Shown here piece by piece: positions 33,662-43,355 of a DNA stretch of 64,000 nucleotides. Source of the DNA: Phycisphaerae bacterium (GTDB taxonomy: Bacteria; Planctomycetota; Phycisphaerae; Phycisphaerales; SM1A02); contig JAEUIU010000016.1 in assembly GCA_016795065.1 (NCBI GenBank), positions 1 through 64,000 on the forward strand, written 5' to 3'. The notes beneath the pieces are model-generated. The model made no database searches and had not been told where the DNA came from. It saw only the letters and a program-made list of their open reading frames with translations. Position numbers and translations under genes: made by a program. How positions within the stretch are numbered: position 1 is the first letter of the stretch; each line of letters starts with the position of its first letter.

Positions 33662-34729
33662 TCATGCGAATGGGATTCGGACGGACGCGAGCGACGGACA
33701 TTGAGCAATACGGTCCAAGGTCGTCCGAACGCGAACCTCAAGCGAACCGCTTGCAATGTGGACAGGAGACTGATTCCAAGAGAGCTCGTTGACATGCCAA
33801 CGGTGCTGACGATCGCTGAAAGAGGGGCCCGTTCGGGTTCCATCTTGAACAAACGGAAAGTCCGGCTGGCAGAAGACGATCAGGTCGTAGCTTCGGCGCG
33901 AGAGCCGAGCCAGCTCTGGATCCAATCGACCGAACAGAGTTTCACTGTAGAAGCGGGTCGTCAGCGGGGATGTGTCGCATACCAGGACGCCATGCGCAGA
34001 GTGGGCGAGCGCCACTTCCCGACCGACCTGTTCGCGAGCGATCAGGAGCATGTCGTCGAAGGCCAGTCTCCCCTCGCGTGCTAGCCAGTGCTCCCGCCCA
34101 AACTCGGGAACGAAGACGGTGCCAAGTCGTTCGGCGAGCGCAGCGGCAAGGACCGACTTGCCCGTCGACTCCGCGCCAAGGAGCGCAACCCGGGGCATGA
34201 AGGAGGAAAACACGGTCGGCGCAAGCCACGCACGATGGGCACTGGGGTCAGCGCGAATTCGCGTACCGCTGATCGGCACGCGTTCCCGTCGAATGTCGAC
34301 CTCGACATGGGCCACCTGACCGCGCCCGAAGCACTGCTCAAGGGCGCATGCGAACCCCGGACCGTATGCCTCGCTGGTGAAGACCGCATCAGGAGGGTCG
34401 CCACCCGCGACTTCACACAGTGCCGCGCAGAAACGACGGTGCATGTCGACCGGAGCGTCATTCTCCGGAAGTTGCCTGAACGGAAATCCCTCTGGCGCAT
34501 GCTCCTCGAGCCAGGGATCGTCGACGACGAGCGATTGAAGCGTGGGGTAGAGCTCTGCAAGCCACCGTCGTCGTTCGCTCGGAGGGCATCCTGGAAGTTC
34601 GGGCTTCGAGTAGCTCAGGAGAAGGACATCATCGCAAGTCCGCATGGCATGTTCGATCACCGCCTGGTGCCCGCGGTGGAGCGGTGCGAACTTTCCCACC
34701 ACCAACCCCCTGTGGAATCGCCGGCTCAT
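33662..34729 (-). CDS. nadR: Bifunctional NMN adenylyltransferase / ribosylnicotinamide kinase
   Basis: The 355-residue protein has an N-terminal nucleotidyltransferase with GKFAPLHRGHQ and ISGTRIRADP, and a C-terminal kinase with the P-loop ALLGAESTGKS. The kinase phosphorylates nicotinamide riboside and the first domain turns NMN into NAD. The helix-turn-helix of enterobacterial NadR is absent, so it is probably an enzyme only. ATG 34729 overlaps the pnuC stop as ATGA, so the two genes are coupled. Confidence 0.92.
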   Translation of the reverse strand: MSRRFHRGLVVGKFAPLHRGHQAVIEHAMRTCDDVLLLSYSKPELPGCPPSERRRWLAELYPTLQSLVVDDPWLEEHAPEGFPFRQLPENDAPVDMHRRFCAALCEVAGGDPPDAVFTSEAYGPGFACALEQCFGRGQVAHVEVDIRRERVPISGTRIRADPSAHRAWLAPTVFSSFMPRVALLGAESTGKSVLAAALAERLGTVFVPEFGREHWLAREGRLAFDDMLLIAREQVGREVALAHSAHGVLVCDTSPLTTRFYSETLFGRLDPELARLSRRSYDLIVFCQPDFPFVQDGTRTGPSFSDRQHRWHVNELSWNQSPVHIASGSLEVRVRTTLDRIAQCPSLASVRIPFA

Positions 34730-35277
34730 GTCGTCACCGCCAGACGCCTCCATCGTGAGAATCCGTACAGCGCGTTCACCCAATAGGCGGCATAGAGGGC
34801 TGACGTGATCCACAAGCCCCGACTCGCGAACAGGGGCACGGCGATGGTGTTTACCGCAAGCCAGAAGAGCCAGGTTTGTGTGCATCGCCGCATGAGCAGG
34901 ACTTGGGCGACGACACTCAGCGAGAGGACCGCAGCATCGGCAAAGGGGACGGCAGCATCGGTGAACCGATCCAATGCCCATCCATAGCTCACCGCCACCG
35001 TTACGGCCGTGACTCCCCCCACCACCACGGTGGACACGGAAGCCGAGGCGATCGGCCGCTCTCCCTTCGGATGGTCGGACCAGTGCCACCAGCCGTAGGC
35101 GCTCGTTGCGATGAAGAACACCTGAAGCAATGCGTCGGCATAGAGCTTGGCATCCGCGAAGAGGACGGTGAAAAGCACACAGCCGACGATACCTGTCCAC
35201 CACGTATGGACGCTGTTCCTGGCTGCGAGCAGGATCGACGTCGTGATCACGAGATTCGCGAGCGTCTCGAGGATCAT
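34726..35277 (-). CDS. pnuC: Nicotinamide riboside transporter PnuC
   Basis: The 183-residue membrane protein has about seven helices. ARNSVHTWWTGIVGCVLFTV and the family motif SAYGWWHW are visible, and the C-terminal YAAYWVNALYGFSRWRR fits PnuC. It takes up nicotinamide riboside by facilitated diffusion, driven by trapping through NadR. ATG 35277 gives the family length; the longer upstream frame is Arg-rich and unlike the family. Confidence 0.92.
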   Translation of the reverse strand: MILETLANLVITTSILLAARNSVHTWWTGIVGCVLFTVLFADAKLYADALLQVFFIATSAYGWWHWSDHPKGERPIASASVSTVVVGGVTAVTVAVSYGWALDRFTDAAVPFADAAVLSLSVVAQVLLMRRCTQTWLFWLAVNTIAVPLFASRGLWITSALYAAYWVNALYGFSRWRRLAVTT

Positions 35278-35408
35278 GTGGGCGGGTGTCCGCTGGGCGG
35301 CATGGCCGGGAATTCTCGTCGGTCGCAGCCCAATGCAGGACTCAATACGGCGAAATCGGGCTCCGACGTCTTCTCGTCCGGAGGCACGATCGCTTGCGCC
35401 GAGGCGCA

Positions 35409-35443
35409 AGAAAAAGGGCGAGCGAACATTCGTTCGCTCGCCC
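35409..35443 (-). terminator. Strong intrinsic terminator of the ribosomal operon
   Basis: A 12-bp perfect stem, GGGCGAGCGAAC and GTTCGCTCGCCC, has the loop ATTC. Read on the minus strand it is followed by TTTTTCTTG. It lies 27 bp after the rplQ stop. Confidence 0.9.
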
Positions 35444-35470
35444 TGTACATGCATGATGGCGCCGTGGCGC

Positions 35471-36058
35471 TTACGCCTTGGCTTCGGCGGCCTTGCGCAC
35501 CTTCGCGGCGAACGCCGTGCGGCGGTCGGCGATGGAACGACGGGTCGACTTACGGCCGCTCACCTGCGGACCATCTTCCTTGCCGACAAGCTGCAGGAGG
35601 ACCAGGTCGGTCGCATCGCCAAGGCGAACCTTGTCGAGCTTCACGATGCGGGTGTAGCCACCCGGACGGTCCTTGAAGAGCGGGGCGACGTTCTTGAAGA
35701 TGTGCTCGATCAGGCGCGGGGCCTTTCGGACCTCGCCGTAGCGGTTGAACTCGATCTCGCCCTGCTCGGGGAGGCTCCAGAACGGGGAAGTCTTGCGGGA
35801 CTCCTTGACGTTCGGGTCAGCGACCCACGCGAAGACCTTGCGGTCGGTGAGCTTGGACGTGATCTGACGGCGATTGGCCAGGTTCCTGGTCTTCGCCATC
35901 GTGATCAGCTTCTCGACGTAGCGCTGGACGGCCTTCGCCTTCGGCAGGGTGGTCTCGATCTGGCCGTGCTCGAAGAGGCCGGCGGCGAGATTGCGGAGCA
36001 TCGCACGGCGGTGGTTGCTCTTCAGACAGAGCTGCTTGCCAGAAATTCTGTGACGCAT
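35471..36058 (-). CDS. rplQ: 50S ribosomal protein L17
   Basis: L17 lies near the polypeptide exit of the large subunit. The N-terminal MRHRISGKQLCLKSNHRRAM is the family signature. At 195 residues it is longer than E. coli L17 (127), because of an added C-terminal part rich in Lys, Arg and Ala after the conserved core. It is the last gene of the operon, after rpoA, with a tandem repeat in the spacer. Confidence 0.95.
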   Translation of the reverse strand: MRHRISGKQLCLKSNHRRAMLRNLAAGLFEHGQIETTLPKAKAVQRYVEKLITMAKTRNLANRRQITSKLTDRKVFAWVADPNVKESRKTSPFWSLPEQGEIEFNRYGEVRKAPRLIEHIFKNVAPLFKDRPGGYTRIVKLDKVRLGDATDLVLLQLVGKEDGPQVSGRKSTRRSIADRRTAFAAKVRKAAEAKA

Positions 36059-36100
36059 GGGGACTACTCCAAACTAGCTTCCGGCATCGCCGGGTTCATG

Positions 36101-36142
36101 TCATGTCGATGGGGTCATGTCAATGGGGTCATGTCAATGGGG
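36101..36142. repeat. Three tandem 14-bp units between rpoA and rplQ
   Basis: TCATGTCGATGGGG is followed by two copies of TCATGTCAATGGGG. On the minus-strand mRNA the unit reads CCCCATTGACATGA and holds an ATG-TGA pair, but no open frame. Confidence 0.9.
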
Positions 36143-36158
36143 GCGGACCCATCGGCCG

Positions 36159-37169
36159 TCAGGCCGGCGAGTAGCCCTCCGGAAGCTGCATGCCGAGGGA
36201 GAGACCCATCGACTCCAGCACACTCTTGACCTCACGAAGCGAGGTCTTGCCGAACGAACGGACCGCGAGAAGATCATCCTCGGTCTTCTGGACGAGCTCC
36301 GACACCGACTGGATCTTTGCGCTCTCGAGGCAGTTCGACGCGCGAACCGAAAGCTCGAGATCCGTGACCGGCATGTTGAGCTTGCGGTACAGCTCCTCGT
36401 CGGCGCCGGCCTTGCCAAGCACTTCGCTCGACACGGTCGCGTCACCGGCCACTTCGAACTGGACGAAGGGATTCAGGTGCTTCCGCATGATCTTCGCGGC
36501 CTCGACCAACGCCATCTCCGGGGAGACGGTGCCGTTGGTCCAGACATCGAGAACCAGCTTCTGGTAGTTGGTCCGCTGACCGACGCGGGTGTCTTCGCAC
36601 GCGTAACGGACCCGCTGAACCGGCGAGAAGATCGCGTCGATCGGGATCTCGCCAATGACCTGTTCGATATCACGGCCGTACTGGTCGCTCGCGGGCTCGT
36701 AGCCGCGGCCCTTCTTGACCGTGAAGGTGCACTCGAAGTCGACCGCGTCGGTGAGCGTCGCGATCAGCTTCTCGGGGTTGTGGATCGTGACCGAGGCGTC
36801 GCCCTCAATGAGCTCGGCGGTGACGTCGCCAGGTCCCTCGGCAGCGAGGCGGAGCGTCTTCGGTTCGTCGCCTTCCATGCTGACGATCAGGCCCTTGATG
36901 TTCAGGAGGATGTCGGTGACGTCCTCAAGCACACCCGGGATGGTCGAGAACTCGTGGGTGATCATCTTGCCCTGGCTCTTGATCGAGACCTTGGAGATGG
37001 CCGCGCCTTCGAGGCTCGACAGGAGGATGCGCCGAAGGCTATTGCCCACGGTGATGCCAAAGCCACGCTCGAACGGTTCCGCGGTGAAGCGACCAAAGGT
37101 CTGCGACCGCGATTGACCGTCAAGGGTCACCTTTGCCGGAAGTTCTAGTCCTCGCCAACGTACGTGCAT
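36159..37169 (-). CDS. rpoA: RNA polymerase alpha subunit
   Basis: The 336-residue alpha subunit has the N-terminal assembly domain (PFERGFGITVGNSLRRILLS) and the C-terminal DNA-contact domain (SVRASNCLESAKIQSVSELV, then LGKTSL-like FGKTSLREVKSVLESMGL). It forms the platform for beta and beta-prime. A 206-bp gap to rpsK upstream is where rpsD usually lies; no S4 gene is there. Confidence 0.97.
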   Translation of the reverse strand: MHVRWRGLELPAKVTLDGQSRSQTFGRFTAEPFERGFGITVGNSLRRILLSSLEGAAISKVSIKSQGKMITHEFSTIPGVLEDVTDILLNIKGLIVSMEGDEPKTLRLAAEGPGDVTAELIEGDASVTIHNPEKLIATLTDAVDFECTFTVKKGRGYEPASDQYGRDIEQVIGEIPIDAIFSPVQRVRYACEDTRVGQRTNYQKLVLDVWTNGTVSPEMALVEAAKIMRKHLNPFVQFEVAGDATVSSEVLGKAGADEELYRKLNMPVTDLELSVRASNCLESAKIQSVSELVQKTEDDLLAVRSFGKTSLREVKSVLESMGLSLGMQLPEGYSPA

Positions 37170-37375
37170 GACTTCATACTCCAGTCGACTGGCAGTGGCA
37201 TCCGCAGTCGCCCCTCGCGGGGTCTTCTGCGGCGGAAACTGGCCCGCACCTCTCGGAAACCGCCGATCCTGCCAGCGATCGGGGACCCTTCTGTGTGACG
37301 AGCCGGAAACGATTCAACCGAAACGCCTCGGGGCGCTTTCGCGCACCGAAGCGGGAATGACTCTGTCGAAGCGGC

Positions 37376-37780
37376 TTACACCCGGCGCTTCTTCGGTGGG
37401 CGGCACCCGTTGAAGGGGATCGCCGTGTGGTCCTCGAGGGCGGTGATCTTGAGCCCGTTGGCCTGTAGGGCCGTGACCGCGCTCTCGCGACCCGGTCCCG
37501 GGCCACGCACGCGGACTTCGACTTCCTTCATGCCCATACGTCGGGCCTTGTTCGCGACCTTCTCGCTGGCGCGGGACGCTGCGAACGGGGTCGACTTGCG
37601 CGCCCCCTTGAAGCCGACGGTGCCCGCCGAGTCCCACGCGAGGACTTCGCCGTTCACGTCGGTGATCGTGACGATGGTGTTGTTGAACGTCGCATTGACA
37701 TGGGCGATGCCCTTGACGACGTTCTTGCGGATCTTCTTCTTCGGGGCATTCGCGCCCGCGGCAGGAGACTGGGTAGACAT
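37376..37780 (-). CDS. rpsK: 30S ribosomal protein S11
   Basis: A 134-residue platform protein with [31 protein letters not shown] and the end [10 protein letters not shown]. The N-terminal 20 residues ([16 protein letters not shown]) are a basic, probably flexible extension. It lies between rpsM and rpoA. Confidence 0.97.
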   Translation of the reverse strand: MSTQSPAAGANAPKKKIRKNVVKGIAHVNATFNNTIVTITDVNGEVLAWDSAGTVGFKGARKSTPFAASRASEKVANKARRMGMKEVEVRVRGPGPGRESAVTALQANGLKITALEDHTAIPFNGCRPPKKRRV

Positions 37781-37884
37781 GCGGAACTCGCTGTGTAGGT
37801 GTCAGGGGTGGAGAGGGCGGGCAGCTCGCGGGCCGGTCGAGGTCGTCGGGAATGCCCGACGATGCCGAGTCGGCGTCGCGGGTT

Positions 37885-38262
37885 TTAGCCCTTCACGCCC
37901 TTCTTGCCGGCGACCGTCTTCTTCTTGCCCTTACGGGTGCGGGCGTTGCTACGGGTGCGCTGACCACGGACCGGAAGGCCCTTGCGGTGACGCTCACCGC
38001 GGTAGCACTTGATTTCCTTCAGTCGCTGGATGTCCTGGGAGACCTGCCGACGAAGGGCGCCTTCGACGACATAGCTCTGGTCAATCAGCGTTGCGATGGT
38101 CGAGATTTCACGGTCATCGAGCTGGTTGGCGCGACGGTCCGGATCGATTTCAGCCTTCTTCAGGACGTCGGCCGCGATCTTCGGGCCGATCCCGTGAATG
38201 TACTGAAGGGCGAACAGGATCTTCTTCTTCTCAGGAATGTCGATGCCGGCGATACGTGGCAT
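37885..38262 (-). CDS. rpsM: 30S ribosomal protein S13
   Basis: A 125-residue head protein that contacts tRNA and the large subunit: [28 protein letters not shown] and the C-terminal [20 protein letters not shown]. It follows rpmJ in the usual order. Confidence 0.97.
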   Translation of the reverse strand: MPRIAGIDIPEKKKILFALQYIHGIGPKIAADVLKKAEIDPDRRANQLDDREISTIATLIDQSYVVEGALRRQVSQDIQRLKEIKCYRGERHRKGLPVRGQRTRSNARTRKGKKKTVAGKKGVKG

Positions 38263-38366
38263 GGTCTGTCTCGATCTCGCGGGGAAACCCCCGGCATGGT
38301 GCGGCCGAGGGGAAGTCTGGACTGGAATTGGTCTGGCGCTGGGCCGATCAGGACGAAACGGGCATC

Positions 38367-38483
38367 TTACCCTTGCCGCTGCTTCAGGCGAGGGTTCTTC
38401 TTGTTGATCACGAAACGCTTGCCCTTGCGGACCACGATCTGGCAGTCCTTCGTACGGCGCTTGATGCTGGCTCGAACCTTCAT
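38367..38483 (-). CDS. rpmJ: 50S ribosomal protein L36, zinc-site-lacking form
   Basis: This short gene of 38 codons reads [20 protein letters not shown] and ends NPRLKQRQG. The usual zinc-binding form has C-x2-C, a third Cys and a His; here only one Cys remains (C14), with Thr, Lys and Leu at or near the other ligand places. It lies between infA and rpsM as usual. A zinc-free form fits the zinc-free S14 upstream. Confidence 0.93.
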   Translation of the reverse strand: MKVRASIKRRTKDCQIVVRKGKRFVINKKNPRLKQRQG

Positions 38484-38574
38484 GGCGGGTTTCCTACTTC
38501 GTCTCTGGTGAATTCGGCGTCTGGTCAGGAGTGTCAGGGGGCCCGGGGCCTACGTGCCCCCTTTGGTGCTGATG

Positions 38575-38790
38575 TCAGTAGCGGTAAATGATCCGTCCCT
38601 TGGTCATGTCGTACGGGCTGATCTCGATCGTCACCCGATCGCCGGGCAGGATGCGGATGAAAAACTTGCGCATCTTGCCACTCACGTAGGCCAAGATCTC
38701 TTGGTTGGTCTCCAAGCGGACCTTAAACATGGCGTCCGGGAGGGCCTCGGTGACTTCGGCGTCGAGCGTGATCTTTTCTTCTTTGGCCAT
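38575..38790 (-). CDS. infA: Translation initiation factor IF-1
   Basis: The 71-residue OB-fold protein has [40 protein letters not shown] and [11 protein letters not shown]. It binds the 30S A site during initiation. It follows map in the order common to this operon. Confidence 0.97.
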   Translation of the reverse strand: MAKEEKITLDAEVTEALPDAMFKVRLETNQEILAYVSGKMRKFFIRILPGDRVTIEISPYDMTKGRIIYRY

Positions 38791-38857
38791 GCAGGCGTTT
38801 CGGTGGCGGGGTCGGCGGTCTGGAGCCTTGCGGCACCGGTTCGACGCCCCTCTGACA

Positions 38858-39817
38858 TCAGGCAGTCGGGGTCGGTTCAGCTCGCGACGCGCCGGGGGGA
38901 ACGCTCCCCACGGGAATCGAAAGCACTTCGCAGCCGCGACGGGTTATCGCGACGGTGTGTTCAACATGAACGGCGGGCGAGCCGTCTGCGGCGACGACGG
39001 TCCATCCGTCGGCGAGGCGTCGGGTCGCAATGCCGAGTGGGAATCCATCCTCGTCCAGCAGCGGGTCGGCCCCGTGCAGGGTGATCATGGGCTCAATCGC
39101 CAGGACCATCCCTGGACGGAGGGTGAAATCCTCGCGGGCGACAAGCGAATGGGTCAGGCAGTTCGGAACCTGCGGCGCTTCGTGGAGAGCCTTGCCAATC
39201 CCGTGTCCGACATACTCAACCACAAGTCCGTGGCCGGCATCGATGACGAGGTCCTGCATCGCCTCCGCGATTTCGCTCCAGGCGGTGCCGGGCGAGGCCA
39301 TGCGAATGGCCGTGTCGAGCATTTCCTGGGCGACCCGAAGGAGGTCCAGTGAGCTAGCACTGACGTTGCCGACAGGAACGGTGATAGCCGAATCCGAGCA
39401 CCAGCCATCGAGCTTCACGCCGCAGTCGATCGAGACGAGGTCGCCGTCACGGATGACTCGGCTGCCGGGGATGCCGTGAACGATCTCGTCGTTCACGCTG
39501 ATGCAGGTGCAGGCAGGGAAAGCTGCGGCACCGTCCATCGAGGGATAACCTCGGAACAGCGCGCTGGCTTGATGCCCCTCGATGACCGCCATGGCGGCAG
39601 CGTCGACCGCCGCGGTCGTGGCCCCGATCACGCACGCATTGCGAGCAGCGGCAAGAGCCTCGGCCACAACCGCCCCGGCCGACCGCATGAGCTCAATCTC
39701 TTCGGGCGACCGAAGGGTTATCGCCGAGGAGGTCCGGACCAAACCAGTTCCGCGCGACACCGAGCGCCGCGATGCGGCGGAACGGGAGGCGATGAGCGTG
39801 GACTGGGAACGGGTCAT
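38858..39817 (-). CDS. map: Methionine aminopeptidase, type I
   Basis: It removes the N-terminal methionine from new proteins. The metal ligands are visible: Asp in VSIDCGV, Asp in WCSDSA, His in YVGHGIG, Glu in AIEPMI and Glu in VEHTVA, plus the substrate His in EIVHGIPG. At 319 residues it has about 35 extra N-terminal residues (Ser/Arg-rich) before [15 protein letters not shown] at codon 28 is another possible start. It follows secY without adk in between. Confidence 0.95.
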   Translation of the reverse strand: MTRSQSTLIASRSAASRRSVSRGTGLVRTSSAITLRSPEEIELMRSAGAVVAEALAAARNACVIGATTAAVDAAAMAVIEGHQASALFRGYPSMDGAAAFPACTCISVNDEIVHGIPGSRVIRDGDLVSIDCGVKLDGWCSDSAITVPVGNVSASSLDLLRVAQEMLDTAIRMASPGTAWSEIAEAMQDLVIDAGHGLVVEYVGHGIGKALHEAPQVPNCLTHSLVAREDFTLRPGMVLAIEPMITLHGADPLLDEDGFPLGIATRRLADGWTVVAADGSPAVHVEHTVAITRRGCEVLSIPVGSVPPGASRAEPTPTA

Positions 39818-39863
39818 GGTCGTAGTCGAGTGGTCAGAGCGTCAGTGCGACAGGCGATGCCGG

Positions 39864-41285
39864 TCAGCCTCGAGCACTCCGGATCTTCGGAGCCTTCGAG
39901 TCCGCCTGGCCGGTGGCCAAGAAGCCAGAGTAGTTTCGCATGAGGAGGTTGGCTTCGATTCGTTGGATGAGGTCGAGTCCGACGCTCACCACGATCAGCA
40001 GGCCGGTTCCTCCGAGGAACTGGGAGACATAGAACGGAATGCCGAGGTAGCTCGTGACCAAGGTCGGAATGACCGCGATCACCGCAAGGAACCCGGCACC
40101 GACGAAGGTGATGCGGGTCATCACGGTCTCGAGGTATTCGGCCGTGCGCGGGCCCGGTCGAAGTCCCGGAATGAAGGAGCCGTGCTCCTTCAGGTTCTTG
40201 GACATCTCGTCCGGGCTGAACTGGACGGTGGTCCAGAAGTAGCTGAAGAAATAGATCAGGACGATCTCGAGCATCACGTACGGGAATGCCCCGTGTGCGA
40301 AGTTAGTTGCGAGGAACGACGTGATCGAGATCATCACCTCGCCCCAGTTGTCGGTGAGCGCCCGCGTCTGCAAGAAGCCGAAAAAGGCCGAGGGGAAGAT
40401 CATCAGCGAGCTGGCGAAGATGATCGGCATGACGCCCGCGTGGTTGAGGCGCAGCGGCAGGTAGTGCTTCTGGCCACCAAAGACCTTGCGGCCTCGAGTG
40501 TGCTTGGCTTGCTGAATGGGAATGCGCCGTTGGGCGACGGTGATGAGGATCGCCCCGGCGGTGATTGCCAGGAAGAAGCCAATGAGCATCAGCAGACCGC
40601 CGAATCCGAGCTTGTTGGCGTCGGCGGCGGTCTGGCTCGCATCGAAGTTGTCAATGACCCAACCGATGGCAACCGGCATGCGAGAGAGGATGCCCGCGGT
40701 CAGGATCAGCGAGACGCCGTTTCCGATGCCGTACTTGTCGATCTGCTCGCCAAGCCACATCAGGAAGAGCGAGCCAGCGGTCATACCGACCACGCCCGCC
40801 ATGTAGAACACCATCAGGTTGACGCCGGTTTGGAACGCCGGTTCGACCAGGCCCGAGCGGCGGAGGAACTCCAACCACATGAAGCCTTGGGCGATGCAAA
40901 GACCAACGGTCGCGTACCGCGTCCACTCCATGATCTTCTGTTGACCAGAAGCACCTTCCTTCTTCAGCTCCTCAAGTCGCTTCACGACGGAGCCAAGGAG
41001 CTGGAAGATGATTGACGCGGTGATGTACGGCATGATGCCCAGCCCGAACAGAGTCGAGTGGGCGAGGTCACCACCGGAGAAGATCGATGCGAAGTCGAGG
41101 ATGCGTCCCCAACCGGAACCGCTTCCCTCCGAGGCCTTCTTGGCAGCCTCGGCGAGCTCGGTCTGGCTAACGCCCGGAAGCGGAATCCAGAAGCCGATGC
41201 GATAGATCGCCAGCATGCCGAGCGTGAAGAACACGCGGGAACGCAGGTCGGGGATCTTGAAGATGTTCGCGAACGCTTGGAACAT
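39864..41285 (-). CDS. secY: Protein translocase subunit SecY
   Basis: The 473-residue core of the Sec channel has ten membrane helices. It starts MFQAFANIFKIPDLRSRVFF, with the plug region near IFSGGDLA and YGIGNGVSLILTAGI and ADSKA near the end. ATG 41285 matches the family start; the frame extends upstream to TTG 41405 but that part is not conserved. A 142-bp gap separates it from rplO. Confidence 0.96.
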   Translation of the reverse strand: MFQAFANIFKIPDLRSRVFFTLGMLAIYRIGFWIPLPGVSQTELAEAAKKASEGSGSGWGRILDFASIFSGGDLAHSTLFGLGIMPYITASIIFQLLGSVVKRLEELKKEGASGQQKIMEWTRYATVGLCIAQGFMWLEFLRRSGLVEPAFQTGVNLMVFYMAGVVGMTAGSLFLMWLGEQIDKYGIGNGVSLILTAGILSRMPVAIGWVIDNFDASQTAADANKLGFGGLLMLIGFFLAITAGAILITVAQRRIPIQQAKHTRGRKVFGGQKHYLPLRLNHAGVMPIIFASSLMIFPSAFFGFLQTRALTDNWGEVMISITSFLATNFAHGAFPYVMLEIVLIYFFSYFWTTVQFSPDEMSKNLKEHGSFIPGLRPGPRTAEYLETVMTRITFVGAGFLAVIAVIPTLVTSYLGIPFYVSQFLGGTGLLIVVSVGLDLIQRIEANLLMRNYSGFLATGQADSKAPKIRSARG

Positions 41286-41427
41286 GCACGAGGCGCCTTC
41301 GCGCCAACCACTCCCCTTCTCGATCAGAACGGCACCCAATCCGGTCAGGGGTTTGCGGCCTGATTGATCAGACGGCTCCGGACGGGGCGATTGCCCATGG
41401 GGCAATTCCTGTTGATTACTTCTTGGA

Positions 41428-41982
41428 TTACTTCTTGGACTTCTTCTCCGACTTGCCGCCAGCAGCCTTGGCCTCGGCCTTCGCCTTCTTGACCGTGCCT
41501 CGCTTCGCCTTCCACTGGGCAGCCGGATCCGGAAGGGCGATCTCGGTGATCGTAGCGCCAGCCTTCTCTACCTTGGCTCGGGCCTGGGCAGAGAACTTCA
41601 CAGCGTGAATCTTCACCTTCTTGGTGAGTTCGCCCTCGGCCAGGACCTTCAGGGGAAGGTCCGCGTTCGGGATGAGGCTCTTCTTGGCAAGCGACGCAGC
41701 GTCGACGGTATCGCCGTCGTTGAAGTACTGCTCGATGGCCTTGAGATTGATGATGTGGAACGCGGTGCCGAAACCGAAGTTCGAGAAGCCCCGCTTGGGG
41801 AACCGACGCGAGAACGGCGTTGCACCGCCTGCATAGGAGGGACGGCTGACCCAGCCGGCGCGACTCTTCGCACCCTTGTGTCCCTTGGTGCTGGTACCGC
41901 CGTGGCCGCTGCCTTCGCCGCGCCCGATGCGCTTGCGACCCTTTTTGGCTCCGACCTTCTCGGTGATCTCGTGGATCATCAT
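41428..41982 (-). CDS. rplO: 50S ribosomal protein L15
   Basis: The 184-residue protein begins MMIHEITEKVGAKKGRKRIG and has GSGHGGTSTKGHKGAKSRAG. It is longer than usual (about 145) through a Lys/Ala C-terminal tail of about 30 residues. The L30 gene (rpmD) that usually precedes it is absent: only 85 bp separate it from rpsE. Confidence 0.96.
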   Translation of the reverse strand: MMIHEITEKVGAKKGRKRIGRGEGSGHGGTSTKGHKGAKSRAGWVSRPSYAGGATPFSRRFPKRGFSNFGFGTAFHIINLKAIEQYFNDGDTVDAASLAKKSLIPNADLPLKVLAEGELTKKVKIHAVKFSAQARAKVEKAGATITEIALPDPAAQWKAKRGTVKKAKAEAKAAGGKSEKKSKK

Positions 41983-42067
41983 GACTGCTGCGCTCCTGAC
42001 TCGTTCCTGATTCGTTCGCCCGGACTCATTGGCTTGGACGTGAGTGATTGGTGTTCAAGGCCAAGGC

Positions 42068-42799
42068 TTAGGCCGGGGCAGATTCGGCGGCACCGCCGCC
42101 ACCACTGCTTCCGCCACCGCCCCCGCCTCCACCGTCACGGCGCGGACCGCCGCGACCACCGCGACCACCACCACCGCCACCGCCTCGGCCACCGCGGCCA
42201 CCGCGGCGCTGTTCCTCACCAACGGTGTTGACCGGGGCCTGTGCCTTCTCGCCGGCCTTGGTGGCTGGCATGAAGGCCATTCCGCGACGGATCGCCTCTT
42301 CCACGGTGGTCTCGGCGAGGCCGTGACCGAGGAGTTGTTCGACCTTCTCGCGAGTGCGGAGCATGTTGAGGGCTTCAAAGACCGCCTTCACGACGTTCTT
42401 CGGGTTGCTCGATCCGTAGCACTTGGTGAGGCAATCCTGCACACCGATCATCTCGAGAACGGCACGCACCGCGGCGCCGGCAATGACGCCGGTACCCGGG
42501 GAGGCCGGGACGAGTCGGACCTTTGAGGCGCCAAACTGGGCCTCAACCGCGTGGGGAATGGTCTTCCCCTGGAGCGGGAAGCCACGCATCTTGCGCTTTG
42601 CCTCTTTCTGGGCCTTCTCGATGCCTTGAGGCACCTGGTTGGCCTTCGCGTAGCCCATGCCAACGCGACCGCGGCGGTCACCCACGACCACCAGCGCGCC
42701 GAAGGAGAAACGACGACCACCCTTCACGGTCGCGGACGTGCGGTAAACGCCAACCGTGGTGGATTCGATCGATGATGATTCGTCAAGCAGCTCTGCCAT
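42068..42799 (-). CDS. rpsE: 30S ribosomal protein S5 with a Gly/Arg-rich tail
   Basis: The S5 core (residues 10-180) has RRFSFGALVVVGDRRGRVG, GYAKANQVP and PASPGTGVIAGAAVRAVLE. The last 45 residues, [20 protein letters not shown] and onward, form an RGG-type tail ending in a glycine/serine run, unlike typical bacterial S5 (about 165 residues). Such tails bind RNA in eukaryotic proteins. The DNA there is highly repetitive. Confidence 0.95.
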   Translation of the reverse strand: MAELLDESSSIESTTVGVYRTSATVKGGRRFSFGALVVVGDRRGRVGMGYAKANQVPQGIEKAQKEAKRKMRGFPLQGKTIPHAVEAQFGASKVRLVPASPGTGVIAGAAVRAVLEMIGVQDCLTKCYGSSNPKNVVKAVFEALNMLRTREKVEQLLGHGLAETTVEEAIRRGMAFMPATKAGEKAQAPVNTVGEEQRRGGRGGRGGGGGGGRGGRGGPRRDGGGGGGGGSSGGGGAAESAPA

Positions 42800-42939
42800 G
42801 GGTCTCTCTCGCTGACGCCAGTGCTTGTTGGTCGCACCGACTCGCTGTCCCGTTGCCGGGTGTGCCCCGACACGAAGGCCGGGAGGGTCTTACTCACTAG
42901 GAATTCGGCTGGTGAAACGTCGTGTGGTACGGGGTCCGA

Positions 42940-43299
42940 TCAGAACTTCAGACCTGCCTCGCGAGCCGCATCGGCGAGCGCCTTGATGCGACCGTGGAAG
43001 CGGTAGCCGTTGCGGTCGAACACGACCGCGCTGACTCCAACCTTCGAGGCCCGTTCGGCAAGGGTCTTGCCAATGGCCTTGGCGATGGCGGTCTTGTCGC
43101 CGGTCGCGGCAAAGCCCTTGTCGCGACTCGACGCTGACGCAAGGATATGCCCCTTGAGGTCGTCGATGATCTGGGCGTACATGTGATCGAGCGAGCGATA
43201 GACGGTGAGGCGCGGCCGGGCGGGAACGCCCAGAATGCCCTTGCGTCCGCCGAGCTTGCGGCGTGCCCGTCGGGTGGTCTTGATCTCGTGCCGGTTCAT
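42940..43299 (-). CDS. rplR: 50S ribosomal protein L18
   Basis: The 119-residue 5S-rRNA-binding protein has RARRKLGGRKGILGVPARPR, LTVYRSLDHMYAQIIDD and VVFDRNGYRFHGRIKALAD. ATG 43299 gives the family length. It is in the usual place between rplF and rpsE. Confidence 0.96.
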   Translation of the reverse strand: MNRHEIKTTRRARRKLGGRKGILGVPARPRLTVYRSLDHMYAQIIDDLKGHILASASSRDKGFAATGDKTAIAKAIGKTLAERASKVGVSAVVFDRNGYRFHGRIKALADAAREAGLKF

Positions 43300-43355
43300 A
43301 ATCGATCCTTGGGTCAGTCGTCTTGTCGTGTGCGGTGTGGAGGGCGCAGGTCGGA

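Noticed and set aside
39582-41015. 477-codon plus-strand open frame opposite secY
   Set aside because: It is the antisense shadow of SecY, rich in Asp/Glu/Arg/His with no domain.
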